Positions 37,647 to 53,728 are shown, counted from the first letter of the stretch. The stretch is DNA of 64,000 nt from Paenibacillus marchantiae (GCF_028771845.1 NZ_CP118270.1:3224001-3288000); one strand, 5' to 3'. A program made the numbers and translations. The notes: generated by a model not told the origin, from the letters alone.

Positions 37647-38696
37647 ATGAAAGATCATGAATTGTTTGATGTAACGATTATTGGTGGTGGGCCTGCCGGA
37701 TTATTTTCAGCTTTTTATAGCGGTTTGCGTGAAATGAAAACCAAAATCATTGAATTCCAGCCCTATCTTGGCGGAAAGGTACATGTGTATCCTGAGAAAA
37801 TGATCTGGGATATAGGGGGCTTACAACCCGTTCCGGGCGCACAACTAATCGAACAAATGGTCAATCAGGGGCTGACTTTCCAGCCAGAGGTTGTTCTTGG
37901 AGAAAAGGTCACGTCCATATCCAAGGATGAGCAAGGACACTTCGTACTGCACACCGCTTCTGAGGAAAAACATTACTCCAAAACTGTGATTTTAGCTATT
38001 GGTGGAGGAATTCTGAAGCCGATTAAACTGGAAATTGAAGGTGCAGAACGTTTCGAGGTAACGAACTTACATTATACAGTCAAATCGCTGTCCCGTTTCA
38101 AGGACAAAACGGTTCTGATCTCGGGTGGCGGTAATGCGGCGATTGATTGGGCAAACGAGCTTGCCCTTATTGCCAAACAAGTCTATTTAACGTATCGGAA
38201 AGATACGCTGAAAGGCCATGAAGCTGAAATATCACGTCTTGAGAATAGTTCAGTCGAATGCTTGCTCAATACAACGATTGAGAAGCTGGTCGCTACAGAC
38301 GATCATCAACAGATTGAGACGGTTGTGCTGAAGCGTAATGAGGACGGAGCTTCATTGGAGCTGGCCGTGGATGAGGTCATCATTAACTACGGTTATGAGA
38401 GGGACAAGGAATTGCTTGTGAACAGTCATATTAAGATTGATATGAAGGATCATTGGATCGCAGGCACACCAGTCAGCGAAACATCCGTACCGGGCATTTT
38501 TGCTGCGGGAGATATTTTGCATCATGAAGGGAAGCTTCATTTGATCGCAGGAGCGTTCCAGGACGCAGCCAATGCGGTGAACAAAGCCAAACTGTACGTG
38601 GCACCCGAAGCCAATACACATGGAATGGTTTCCTCGCACAATGACTTGTTCACGCAGAAAAACCGTGAGCTGATGAAGCATCTATATACCAAATAA
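37647..38696 (+). CDS. Ferredoxin-NADP+ reductase, thioredoxin-reductase-like (YcgT/YumC type)
   Basis: A 349-aa flavoenzyme with FAD motif IIGGGPAGLFSAFY (about 11-24), NADPH motif ISGGGNAAIDWANE and late FAD motif GIFAAGDI. It lacks the CxxC of thioredoxin reductase, as expected for YcgT/YumC-type ferredoxin (flavodoxin)-NADP+ reductases. ATG 37647 gives the family start (MKDHELFDVTIIGGG) but its ribosome binding site is weak; ATG 37599 would add 16 residues. A strong Fur box lies upstream, so it is induced by iron lack, possibly to reduce ferri-siderophores or supply electrons. Confidence 0.88.
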   Translation: MKDHELFDVTIIGGGPAGLFSAFYSGLREMKTKIIEFQPYLGGKVHVYPEKMIWDIGGLQPVPGAQLIEQMVNQGLTFQPEVVLGEKVTSISKDEQGHFVLHTASEEKHYSKTVILAIGGGILKPIKLEIEGAERFEVTNLHYTVKSLSRFKDKTVLISGGGNAAIDWANELALIAKQVYLTYRKDTLKGHEAEISRLENSSVECLLNTTIEKLVATDDHQQIETVVLKRNEDGASLELAVDEVIINYGYERDKELLVNSHIKIDMKDHWIAGTPVSETSVPGIFAAGDILHHEGKLHLIAGAFQDAANAVNKAKLYVAPEANTHGMVSSHNDLFTQKNRELMKHLYTK

Positions 38697-38745
38697 AATA
38701 CAACAAACTAAAATGTTCATCATAAAAAAATTCGTTCAATATCAA

Positions 38746-38789
38746 AAAAGCCGCTCACCCGTCAGCATGACGAGGAGCGGTTTCTTTTT
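38746..38789. terminator. Bidirectional terminator between convergent genes
   Basis: AAGCCGCTC..CCGTCA pairs with TGACGAGGAGCGGTTT. An A-run lies before and a T-run after, so it can serve both strands. Confidence 0.8.
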
Positions 38790-38843
38790 CACAAGCCGAC
38801 GATCTCGTCGGTCTGCTTAATTAATTAGTGTAAGGCTCATGTT

Positions 38844-39140
38844 TTAGCGTTTAACCGCTTCTCCAGCGAATACTTCAACGTTCATTGGAGCGGCCATGAA
38901 TGCTGCTGCTTGTTGAACGAAAGCCTGGAAATGGGCGCTTGCATTATGGGAAGCTGTAGCGGCTTCGTCTTTCCACAGCTCAATCATCGTGTAGTGATGT
39001 TCGCGTTCAGTACTTTTGGCGAGATCATAGCTGATGTTGCCTTCTTCATTACGTGTTGCAGGGATCAGCACTTTTGTAGCTTCCCAAAAAGCTTGTTCCT
39101 GGTCTGGTTTAACTTGCAAGTGAGCGTGAATGATAATCAT
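38844..39140 (-). CDS. Antibiotic biosynthesis monooxygenase (ABM) family protein
   Basis: A 98-aa single ABM-domain protein (dimeric ferredoxin-like fold), starting MIIIHAHLQVKPDQEQAF, with the typical EEGNISYDLAKS and FTMIELW-like (YTMIELWKDEAA) strands. Members are cofactor-free monooxygenases on quinols or polyketides, or heme-degrading enzymes; the lack of clear heme ligands favours a quinol-type role. ATG 39140 lies 9 bases after GGAGG; a TTG at 39149 abuts the site and is not used. It is downstream of the nitroreductase and MarR genes on the same strand, suggesting a shared response to quinone-like compounds. Confidence 0.82.
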   Translation of the reverse strand: MIIIHAHLQVKPDQEQAFWEATKVLIPATRNEEGNISYDLAKSTEREHHYTMIELWKDEAATASHNASAHFQAFVQQAAAFMAAPMNVEVFAGEAVKR

Positions 39141-39226
39141 AATATTCAACCTCCATTAGTGTATTTAGAATGTTGTTATTGTTTGAAATGTAACTGGTGC
39201 TGGAGCACGTAAAACATTGACTGATA

Positions 39227-39877
39227 TTATGCCCAAGTCGTAATTGTCTCAACAGGCAGACGGTAGGAAGGGTGACCTTCTTTGGCCGATTTACCGATCG
39301 AGATCAGCATAACGGGTTGGTAACGATCTTTATCCATACCGAATGCTTCAGCAATTTGATCTTTCTCATAACCACCGATTGGGTTAGTATCATAACCATG
39401 AGCACGTGCAGCGAGCATCAATTGCATGGAAGCCAGACCTGCGTCAATCAGATTGACATCGCGAAGAGCGGAAGCGGGCATATTTTCGTAATAAGGCATT
39501 ACAGTTTTGAGCTGCATATCCTTGACTTCCTGTGGCATATAACCAAGCTCTACCGCTTTACCAAAAATTTCGTCCATGTACTCGACATTGTTCATATCAA
39601 TAAATACACCAACGACTGCTGCGGAAGTCAAAACCTGATTTTGGTTGAATCTAGCGAGAGGAGCAAGCTTTTCTTTGCCTTCAGCCGTATCTACAACGAG
39701 AAAACGCCAAGGTTGCAAATTGATGGAAGATGGGGCGCGAGAAGCTTCTGACAGAATTTCTGTCATTTCTTCACGGCTGATTTTGACTTCAGGATCGTAT
39801 AGTTTTACAGACCGGCGGCCGTAAGTAATTTCGTTAAAATCATTTGTCTTTTGAAAAGTGCTTTGGAATGTACTCAT
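39227..39877 (-). CDS. FMN-dependent nitroreductase family protein (MhqN/YodC-like)
   Basis: A 216-aa nitroreductase. The N-terminal RRSVKLYDPEV and SRAPSSINLQPWRFLVVD contact FMN; IDAGLASMQLMLAARAHGYDTNPIGGY is the typical mid-domain segment. Such enzymes reduce nitro compounds or quinones using NAD(P)H. GAGGAGAG precedes the ATG. The gene starts 27 bases after a MarR gene, so the two are one operon; the MhqR-MhqN pair of B. subtilis is a close parallel. An ABM monooxygenase gene follows. Confidence 0.88.
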   Translation of the reverse strand: MSTFQSTFQKTNDFNEITYGRRSVKLYDPEVKISREEMTEILSEASRAPSSINLQPWRFLVVDTAEGKEKLAPLARFNQNQVLTSAAVVGVFIDMNNVEYMDEIFGKAVELGYMPQEVKDMQLKTVMPYYENMPASALRDVNLIDAGLASMQLMLAARAHGYDTNPIGGYEKDQIAEAFGMDKDRYQPVMLISIGKSAKEGHPSYRLPVETITTWA

Positions 39878-39904
39878 GTATGATTCTCTCCTCTATATAT
39901 GGGT

Positions 39905-40324
39905 TTAGAAATTGTTTTGCATTCGTTCCAGGAAATCAGCAAGCAGATGAACTTCTTCTTCACTAAAATCCTGTAGAATCTGATTGATAAAATTGGTTTT
40001 CTCAACTTTATAACCTTCGATTTGCTTCCGTCCTTCATCCGTAAGGCGGACAAAGGTAACGCGGTTGTCTTCCGGATTTTTACGTCTGGTGACCATCGAA
40101 TCGGCTTCAAGCTGCTTCAGATGGCGAGTGATCGCCGCACTGTCGATATTAATGATTTTTTGCAACATGGACTGATTAATCTCGTCCACCTGGTCCAACT
40201 CATGCAAAATCTCAAAGCGTGATGAGCTGATGCCCGTACAGCGTTCGAACTTGGGGCTGATCTTGTTACCCAGCCCGTTGAGCAGATTGATGATCTGCTC
40301 CTCCTTGGAAAACACACGTGTCAT
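39905..40324 (-). CDS. MarR family transcriptional regulator
   Basis: A 139-aa MarR repressor with the winged-helix core: ISSSRFEILHELDQVDEINQ, the recognition segment IDSAAITRHLKQLEADSMV and the wing RKNPEDNRVTFVRLTDEG. No conserved cysteine near the N-terminus is evident apart from Cys in FERCTG. ATG 40324 follows GGGAGG by about 7 bases; the frame extends 12 codons upstream without a site. It leads an operon with nitroreductase and monooxygenase genes. A triple palindrome array lies 116 bases upstream and may be its operator. Confidence 0.88.
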   Translation of the reverse strand: MTRVFSKEEQIINLLNGLGNKISPKFERCTGISSSRFEILHELDQVDEINQSMLQKIINIDSAAITRHLKQLEADSMVTRRKNPEDNRVTFVRLTDEGRKQIEGYKVEKTNFINQILQDFSEEEVHLLADFLERMQNNF

Positions 40325-40439
40325 GACTAGACCTCCCGGGTGAATCTCGACCATGAACAACGGCTTATGTGAACAAAATACATAAAGTTGCCATTATACA
40401 GTGCCATTGCTTAGTCAGTAATATCTGCTAAGTTAATCT
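40325..40439 (-). promoter_or_regulatory. Upstream region of the marR operon
   Basis: On the minus strand TATAAT (40398-40393) is a good -10 element, about 69 bases before the MarR start; its -35 (TTACTG) is weak. Confidence 0.45.
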
Positions 40440-40481
40440 TTGACGTATCAATATTTGATGCATCAATCATTGATGGCTCAA
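40440..40481. repeat. Three tandem 12-bp palindromes TTGA-N4-TCAA at 15-bp spacing
   Basis: TTGACGTATCAA at 40440, TTGATGCATCAA at 40455 (a perfect 12-bp palindrome) and TTGATGGCTCAA at 40470 repeat every 15 bases with 3-base spacers. It looks like a cooperative operator array between divergent marR and tetR genes. Confidence 0.7.
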
Positions 40482-40770
40482 TTAATATATCATGGGTGTT
40501 TTGATTTTGCAACAGGGTAGTCATGAGAAGATAAATCCATCTATTCCAAAGCGATATTCTTCTTGGTTCCGTAGGTGTAGGTTATCCATTCAAGTAACTT
40601 TATATCGATTTATATTGTGGTTGAGAATAATTATAAACTGTAATGAGGCGATATACATACGGATGAAATTGACGTCACAGAAATGTTTAAACAATAGAGA
40701 GCTTCTAAGCTGTGCTTAGATTGCAGGGATGAGTCTCTTTGCAATGCATTAGACTTTCCTATATACTTCA
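40482..40770. other. Gene-free stretch between the operator array and tetR
   Basis: No supported coding region. TTGCAA at 40739 and TATATA near 40760 may be the tetR promoter. Confidence 0.35.
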
Positions 40771-40791
40771 AGCTATTGATCAATTAATTAC
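40771..40791. promoter_or_regulatory. TetR operator-like site before tetR
   Basis: CTATTGATCAATTAATTA contains the ATTGATCAAT core shared with three other sites nearby. It lies between the probable -10 and the tetR start, fitting autorepression. Confidence 0.55.
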
Positions 40792-40813
40792 TATGTAATG
40801 AAGGTGTGATAAT

Positions 40814-41335
40814 ATGGCTAAAAATGCAGCGGTATCGGTTAATCGACGTAGTGATATCATATCCGCAGCGATTGAGGTGTTTGCTGAAATTGGCTATTTT
40901 CGGGCGACCACAGCTCAGGTAGCAGAAAGAGCAAATATTTCGCAACCGTATATCTTTCGTTTCTTTAAAAGCAAAGAAGCTTTGCTGTTAACAGCACTTG
41001 AGGTATCCTGGACGCGAGTGATTGATTCATTCCGAGCGGTGGTGGAGACAGCTACTCCAGATCAGTTGGAGAACGAGTTAACAGAAGCCTATGAAGAGAT
41101 TCTTAAATCTCACAAGAACGAAATTTTGCTGCAAATGCAGGCGCAGACGGTTCAGGAAGAAGTCATCCGTCAAGCGATGCAAAAAGGATTCGCAGAGGTG
41201 CGAGATATGGTATTGGAAGCTTTTACAGCCGCAGGCAGTGCCAATCCAAAGCAAAGAACGTTGATATTCTTGGCAATCGGGATGTTATGTAATATATCAA
41301 CCGCACTGGATATGCCAGAGCTTATGGATAGATAG
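40814..41335 (+). CDS. TetR family transcriptional regulator
   Basis: A 173-aa TetR repressor. The N-terminal helix-turn-helix spans about 12-58 (IISAAIEVFAEIGYFRATTAQV, then ISQPYIFRFFKSKEALL). The C-terminal ligand domain is short and of unknown specificity. AAGGTG precedes ATG 40814. A terminator follows, then the NAD(P)-binding protein gene whose promoter is bracketed by two ATTGATCAAT palindromes, so that gene is the likely target. Confidence 0.88.
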   Translation: MAKNAAVSVNRRSDIISAAIEVFAEIGYFRATTAQVAERANISQPYIFRFFKSKEALLLTALEVSWTRVIDSFRAVVETATPDQLENELTEAYEEILKSHKNEILLQMQAQTVQEEVIRQAMQKGFAEVRDMVLEAFTAAGSANPKQRTLIFLAIGMLCNISTALDMPELMDR

Positions 41336-41359
41336 AAAGGGAAGAGTCCCTTTTTGTAT
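41336..41359 (+). terminator. Intrinsic terminator after tetR
   Basis: AAAGGGA-AGAG-TCCCTTT followed by TTGTATTTT. Confidence 0.65.
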
Positions 41360-41360
41360 T

Positions 41361-41427
41361 TTAGTTATTGATCAATCACTAAATATACGTTATATTGTGT
41401 TGAAGTAAGTAATTGATCAATAACTAA
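41361..41427 (+). promoter_or_regulatory. Promoter flanked by two TetR operator palindromes
   Basis: Site A (41361-41382) is TTAGT-T-ATTGATCAAT-C-ACTAA, a perfect long palindrome; its TTGATC (41368) sits 17 bases before TATATT (41391). Site B (41406-41427) repeats the motif in reverse, centred 45 bases downstream. The arrangement suits repression of the next gene. Confidence 0.75.
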
Positions 41428-41451
41428 TTGAGAGAAAGAGGTTGAGATGTA

Positions 41452-42405
41452 ATGAAAAGAGCAATCGTGGTTGGGGCAACAGGTGGAACGGGCGCAGCGA
41501 TTACAGAGGAATTGATTAAACGTGGTATTTCTACAATCATTTTTGGTCGCTCACGTCAAAAACTGGAGCAACTTGCGGTAAAACTGGGTTCGCCTGATCA
41601 TCTACAGATCGCTGTTGGAGATGCATTCCGATTCGATGATATTATAGCTGCTTCACTAGAAGCCGATGTAATGTTTCATTGCGCGAATGTACCTTATAAC
41701 GAAATGGAGAGCAAGCTGATTCCTCTGGGTGAATCCGTTATGGAGGCGGCAGAACAATTGGGCCTAAAGGTGGTCGTCATTGACGGGATTTATCCGTATG
41801 GCAGAAGACAAATGAAAGAAGTGACTGAAGAACATCCAAAGCAGCCGCATACTCGAAAAGGAAAGACTCGGCTTGCCTTTGAGCAGATGTTATTTAGCAG
41901 CAAATGGTGCAAAGCGCAAGTGATGATTGTTCGCTTGCCTGATTATTATGGTCCTACTGCCAATCAGGCTTCTTACCTGGGGTCTACGCTTGAAGCAATA
42001 GCGGAAGGGAAAATGACTTTTTTTATCGGAACTATGAAAATGCCACGAGAATATATCTATTTGCCAGATGCAGCGGTCATGGTTGTGGAGTTGGCGAGCA
42101 GAGATGATGCCTATCGGCAGAACTGGAATATCCCTGGTGCTGGGATAATATCTGGTAAGGAAATCGTACGTATTGCACAACAGGCGGCGGGTAAAGCGAA
42201 ACCGGTCATAGCCCTCGGCAAAACAGGGCTTTCACTGCTTGGATTGGCCGTACCGGTAATGAAAGAAATTGTTGAAATGTTATATTTGACAGAAGAACCG
42301 CTGGTGTTGAGTAAAAAGAAATACGAGGCCAAGGTTGGGCCGGTGAAGATGACTTCTTTTGAAGAAGGGATTACACAGACGATAGGTGAGCTGCAAAAGA
42401 AATAA
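41452..42405 (+). CDS. NAD(P)-dependent epimerase/dehydratase-like (extended SDR) protein
   Basis: A 317-aa Rossmann protein starting RAIVVGATGGTGAAI, the NAD(P)-binding loop. It continues with FGRSRQKL (favouring NADP), DGIYPYG where an extended SDR would have its serine/threonine region, and RLPDYYGP with the late SDR motif. A clear catalytic YxxxK is not visible (YPYGRRQMK is the nearest), so it may bind rather than convert its substrate. It is a single gene under an operator-flanked promoter next to tetR. A further ATTGATCAAT site follows 17 bases after its stop. Confidence 0.8.
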   Translation: MKRAIVVGATGGTGAAITEELIKRGISTIIFGRSRQKLEQLAVKLGSPDHLQIAVGDAFRFDDIIAASLEADVMFHCANVPYNEMESKLIPLGESVMEAAEQLGLKVVVIDGIYPYGRRQMKEVTEEHPKQPHTRKGKTRLAFEQMLFSSKWCKAQVMIVRLPDYYGPTANQASYLGSTLEAIAEGKMTFFIGTMKMPREYIYLPDAAVMVVELASRDDAYRQNWNIPGAGIISGKEIVRIAQQAAGKAKPVIALGKTGLSLLGLAVPVMKEIVEMLYLTEEPLVLSKKKYEAKVGPVKMTSFEEGITQTIGELQKK

Positions 42406-42422
42406 ATGTGTTATGTCGATTT

Positions 42423-42440
42423 GTAATTGATCAATCAATA
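42423..42440. promoter_or_regulatory. Fourth TetR operator-like site, upstream of the collagen-like gene
   Basis: GTAATTGATCAATCAATA shares the ATTGATCAAT core. It resembles site A over a longer stretch, including a later CGTTAT. It lies between the epimerase-like gene and the collagen-like gene and could control a promoter there. Confidence 0.5.
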
Positions 42441-42522
42441 ATTAAATTGCGTTATGAATCGGTTAATGCTTACGACCTAAACCAAAATGCTGAATGCTGA
42501 TATGACTTCATTAATGGGCGGT

Positions 42523-42550
42523 GCACAAAACCTGTCCTAGACATAGAGTG
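42523..42550 (+). promoter_or_regulatory. SigK-like promoter candidate for the collagen-like gene
   Basis: GCACA at 42523 and CATAGAGTG at 42542 resemble the mother-cell SigK elements (AC and CATANNNTA) with a 15-base gap after AC. The last base differs. It would place the collagen-like gene late in sporulation. Confidence 0.35.
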
Positions 42551-42604
42551 TAGTATTGCAAAAGCGGAGAATAGATACGGTGTACAAGGAGGGGGGATTT
42601 TCTT

Positions 42605-50473
<7,869 letters not shown>

Positions 50474-50521
50474 GGTATTAATTCTTCAGCACCCCACCTA
50501 TTTAAAAATAAGACAACACGA

Positions 50522-50573
50522 AAACAGATCCGGGTTGGATCTATCGTTAATATCCAACCTGATCTGTTTTTTT
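50522..50573 (+). terminator. Intrinsic terminator after the collagen-like gene
   Basis: AACAGATC-GGGTTGGAT pairs with ATCCAACC-TGATCTGTT, followed by seven T. Confidence 0.9.
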
Positions 50574-50882
50574 ACATACAGGACGAAGTCGTTAAAATTT
50601 GGTTTCGTTATAGTTAACAAGCATGTTAGATATTTTTAGGTCTGATGACAAGAAATCTGTCGTGATATTCAAAAAAATGACCCCAACTCATATAATAACG
50701 CTAATCCTTATGAAAATGATGTAAGGGATTGAGACGGAATCATCGTCTTTATCCATATGGTAAATGAATTAGGCTGCTTTGAACTTGCAGAATATCCATT
50801 AAAAAAACAAATTATTACACAAACATAACATTAAACGAGCGGTTCGTAGCAGCATACGAGTGGACGTTGAAAGGGTTGATGA
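50574..50882. other. Region upstream of the FAD protein gene with likely promoter
   Basis: No gene is seen. TTCAAA at 50668 and TATAAT at 50691 with a 17-base spacer form a plausible SigA promoter, leaving a leader of about 180 bases. No known riboswitch was recognised in that leader. Confidence 0.5.
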
Positions 50883-52313
50883 ATGATGAGCCTTGAAACA
50901 TTAAACCAACGAGTACAAGATGATCTGGCTTATCTCGCATATGGAGGTGCGGATTGGATTCGCCCACGCGAACATGACGAAGGCCATATCTATGATGTCG
51001 TTATTGTAGGTGGTGGGCAGAGCGGTTTGGGGGCTGCTTTTGGATTCCTGCGTGAGCGGATATCCAACATCCTGGTCATTGATGAAAATGCCGCAGGGTT
51101 GGAGGGACCTTGGGAAACTTACGCGCGTATGGTCACGTTACGTACACCAAAACACCTGACTTCCATTGATCTCGGTATTCCTTCGCTGACGTTTCGAGCA
51201 TGGTGGGAGGCTCAATCAGGCTCCTCCGGATGGGATGCGGTTGATAAAATTCCGCGCAGCGAATGGATGAACTATCTGCGCTGGTACAGGCAAGTGCTTA
51301 ATCTGCCTGTCATGAATGAAGTAAAACTGAGACTGATTGAACCTGCAGATGGAGGCTTACACCGGCTGCACATTACGGGTGCAGGGGCTCCAAGTAATAT
51401 GTTGCTGGCACGAAAGGTTGTCTTGGCTACGGGCATCCAGGGTGGTGGAGAGTGGCATGTACCACCGATGATCGCTGAGAAAGTACCTAGGCATCTTTAC
51501 GCTCACACGTCGGAGCTGATTGATTTTGAACGGTTACGAGGAAAAAGGATTGCCATACTTGGCGGCGGAGCTTCAGCCTTTGATAATGCCAACTTTGCAC
51601 TAGCCACAGGTGTGGCTGAGGCCCACGTATTTGTGCGGCGGGAACAATTGCCGAGCATTAACCCGATACGTCAGATGGAACAATCCGGTATGATCGAACG
51701 GTTTCACGTTTTGTCGGACGAGGATAAGTATGCGACCATTTCCCATTTTTTCAAATACAATCAGCCACCAACCAACGATACCTTCAACCGAGCCGCTGCA
51801 TGGCCAGGCTTCCAATTACATCTTCAAGCACCTTGGCTGGATATACAGATGAAGGATGGGAAAGCGGTAGTGACTACGCCACAGGGACAGCACTCCTTTG
51901 ATTTTCTGGTCATAAGTACGGGGATGGTGAGTAATCCGTCACTGCGTCCCGAGCTCAGAATGGTGGAGGCACATATTGCACGCTGGGCAGACCGGTTTCA
52001 AGCTCCGACGGTACAGAGGAATGCACTGCTTGACGCACATCCCTACCTTAGTCCCGGGTTTGCAATGACCAGCAGAGATGAGGAGGGGCAGGATAAGCTG
52101 CGTGGGTTGTTTGTCTTTAATTACTCTGCACTTGCAAGTTGCGGCCTGTCCGCCTCAGCAATATCGGGGACAAAGAATGCTGTGCCGAAGTTGGTTTCAG
52201 CTGTAGCCGACCAGCTTTTCCTGGATGACCGGGAACAGATCTTGGAGCAATTTTTTAAGTATAACGAGCAGGAATTTACTGCGAGTTGGGTGAAGAGTGA
52301 AGTTGGAATCTGA
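50883..52313 (+). CDS. FAD/NAD(P)-binding monooxygenase-like protein
   Basis: A 476-aa flavoprotein. The FAD motif VVIVGGGQSGLGAAFG is at about 39-54, and a second nucleotide motif IAILGGGASAFDNANFAL near 222 should bind NAD(P)H. The pattern is that of flavin-containing or Baeyer-Villiger-like monooxygenases, and FVISTGM-like FLVISTGMVSNPSL supports it; the substrate is unknown. Two adjacent ATGs (50883, 50886) follow AAAGGG. It is transcribed alone from a promoter about 190 bases upstream and has its own terminator. Confidence 0.82.
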   Translation: MMSLETLNQRVQDDLAYLAYGGADWIRPREHDEGHIYDVVIVGGGQSGLGAAFGFLRERISNILVIDENAAGLEGPWETYARMVTLRTPKHLTSIDLGIPSLTFRAWWEAQSGSSGWDAVDKIPRSEWMNYLRWYRQVLNLPVMNEVKLRLIEPADGGLHRLHITGAGAPSNMLLARKVVLATGIQGGGEWHVPPMIAEKVPRHLYAHTSELIDFERLRGKRIAILGGGASAFDNANFALATGVAEAHVFVRREQLPSINPIRQMEQSGMIERFHVLSDEDKYATISHFFKYNQPPTNDTFNRAAAWPGFQLHLQAPWLDIQMKDGKAVVTTPQGQHSFDFLVISTGMVSNPSLRPELRMVEAHIARWADRFQAPTVQRNALLDAHPYLSPGFAMTSRDEEGQDKLRGLFVFNYSALASCGLSASAISGTKNAVPKLVSAVADQLFLDDREQILEQFFKYNEQEFTASWVKSEVGI

Positions 52314-52324
52314 GTATTCAAAAT

Positions 52325-52360
52325 AACCGTACAGCGGGGTAAGATGCTGTACGGTTTTCC
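52325..52360 (+). terminator. Intrinsic terminator after the FAD protein gene
   Basis: AACCGTACAGC pairs with GCTGTACGGTT, followed by TTCCTTTTT. Confidence 0.8.
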
Positions 52361-52444
52361 TTTTTCTAAAGTTACATTTACGGGTGCTTATATAATGCTG
52401 TAAAATATCGAATTATACAGCGTTAAGGCAGGCGATAGATTATT

Positions 52445-52930
52445 GTGAGAATCATGGATTATGAGGGGTTCAGAACCCATTTGAAGAAAGCGTCACGCAA
52501 ACGAAATGAACCCTTGATCAAAATTGTAGCTTTTCAGGAAAAGTATATGAAGATTGAAGAGATCCAATATTATGATGTAGAGCAGAACTATATGAGTGTT
52601 CAGGCGTGTAATACGCTGTGGATGAACTTGAAGGATAAATCGTTCCGCAATCTGGTGTCCCATGATCTGAAGTATTTCCAAACCATGGACAACCTCGGCC
52701 GTCATTCATTGGAGAATCTAATTAAAGAACTGTACGACATGGCTGTTCCAATCCTGCTGGATTATGATCCAAGTGATTTTTATAGTTTGCAGCAGTTGTC
52801 TGAAATTCTGGTACTGGATGAGATGAAGCTAGTAGAGAAATTGGAGATGGGGCGTTTCAAGGGTGCATTTATTAATGAAGAAGGAAATTGGGTAAAACCC
52901 AAACCAGACAGGGCTGAGCTATTCCTATAA
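52445..52930 (+). CDS. Hypothetical protein with C-terminal excisionase-type helix-turn-helix
   Basis: A 161-aa protein I do not recognise as a whole. The C-terminal 45 residues (FYSLQQLSEILVLDEMKLVE, then a KLEMGRFKGAFI-like stretch and a W) follow the pattern of HTH_17/excisionase-like DNA-binding domains: a helix, a turn with hydrophobic residues, a recognition helix and a Trp-containing wing. The N-terminal 115 residues are mixed charged helices with no clear family. GTG 52445 or ATG 52454 could be the start; neither has a strong ribosome binding site. It may be a small DNA-binding regulator. Confidence 0.6.
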   Translation: MRIMDYEGFRTHLKKASRKRNEPLIKIVAFQEKYMKIEEIQYYDVEQNYMSVQACNTLWMNLKDKSFRNLVSHDLKYFQTMDNLGRHSLENLIKELYDMAVPILLDYDPSDFYSLQQLSEILVLDEMKLVEKLEMGRFKGAFINEEGNWVKPKPDRAELFL

Positions 52931-52976
52931 TTGAAAAAAGAGACTCGTGTCAATTCCATAATGACCGAATATCCAT

Positions 52977-53018
52977 TCTGCAATGGTACGCCGAATACGG
53001 CACATTGCAGTTTTTTTC
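52977..53018 (+). terminator. Intrinsic terminator after the HTH protein gene
   Basis: CTGCAATG-T..GCCG pairs with CGGC-ACATTGCAG, followed by seven T. Confidence 0.75.
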
Positions 53019-53044
53019 ATTAACGAACTGTCTACGAAGAAGTC

Positions 53045-53728
53045 TCAGCCGTTTCGTTTCACGACAAAAGAGTCTCCGCTTGGTCCCGGTGTTCCTGGAA
53101 TGGAAACAACCTGTTTTTGCTGAATCATGATGCCTTTCTCTTTGACGATGAAGCCGGGGCAGCGACCGTTCAGGCGACAACACTTGAAGGTGACAGGCGT
53201 GATTTTTGCCATCCGGGAGATGGTGTTTCCCAATGATGGAGCTTCTACAATCCATTCCGCGGATGATTGCTGGCCTGCATATTGCTGAACGGTGCGGAAA
53301 GTCCAATTTTGGGTCAGGTTATGAAGTGTGATACACCAGCGAGTTCGATTGATTCTGTAAATGGCCGCTCTCATCCGATCTCCCGGTGATACAGGAAAAG
53401 GGATGATCGTTTCAACGTCCGGAAGAATTTCCCACCAGGCATAATAACTAGCTTGGCCGTTAACCCAATCATGGCCTGTTCCAGTCTGAATGAGATTGGA
53501 ATTCTCGTATCCATCAATTCCGATCCAGGCTGAGGAGTATGAGGACTTGGACGATGGTAAAACAAAGGGCACGTTCCATTCAGCCGAGATACGTCTGAAT
53601 TCAGCTTTGTCACCCGCTCGGGCATAACCACTCCAGTTGGAGGAAATCCACCCGAAGCGTAGTGAAGAATTTGTTTTGCCTGTTTGAGGTATACAGGGTT
53701 TTCGGCGTTTGTTTCGATTATTCGCCAT
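53045..53728 (-). CDS. Glutamic endopeptidase (G1 family, eqolisin-like)
   Basis: A 227-aa protein with the eqolisin fold signature. The catalytic pair is visible: Gln81 in SNLIQTGTG and Glu158 in SAEWIVEAPS, and the conserved WIGIDGYEN and NWSGYA strands fit. G1 peptidases are acid-active endopeptidases found in fungi and some bacteria. There is no signal peptide; the first 20 residues are basic and polar, so it may be intracellular, spore-associated or exported by another route. The last 45 residues beyond the fold are basic and Pro/Gly-rich. GGAGGTGG lies about 7 bases before ATG 53728. It is a single gene. Confidence 0.82.
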   Translation of the reverse strand: MANNRNKRRKPCIPQTGKTNSSLRFGWISSNWSGYARAGDKAEFRRISAEWNVPFVLPSSKSSYSSAWIGIDGYENSNLIQTGTGHDWVNGQASYYAWWEILPDVETIIPFPVSPGDRMRAAIYRINRTRWCITLHNLTQNWTFRTVQQYAGQQSSAEWIVEAPSLGNTISRMAKITPVTFKCCRLNGRCPGFIVKEKGIMIQQKQVVSIPGTPGPSGDSFVVKRNG

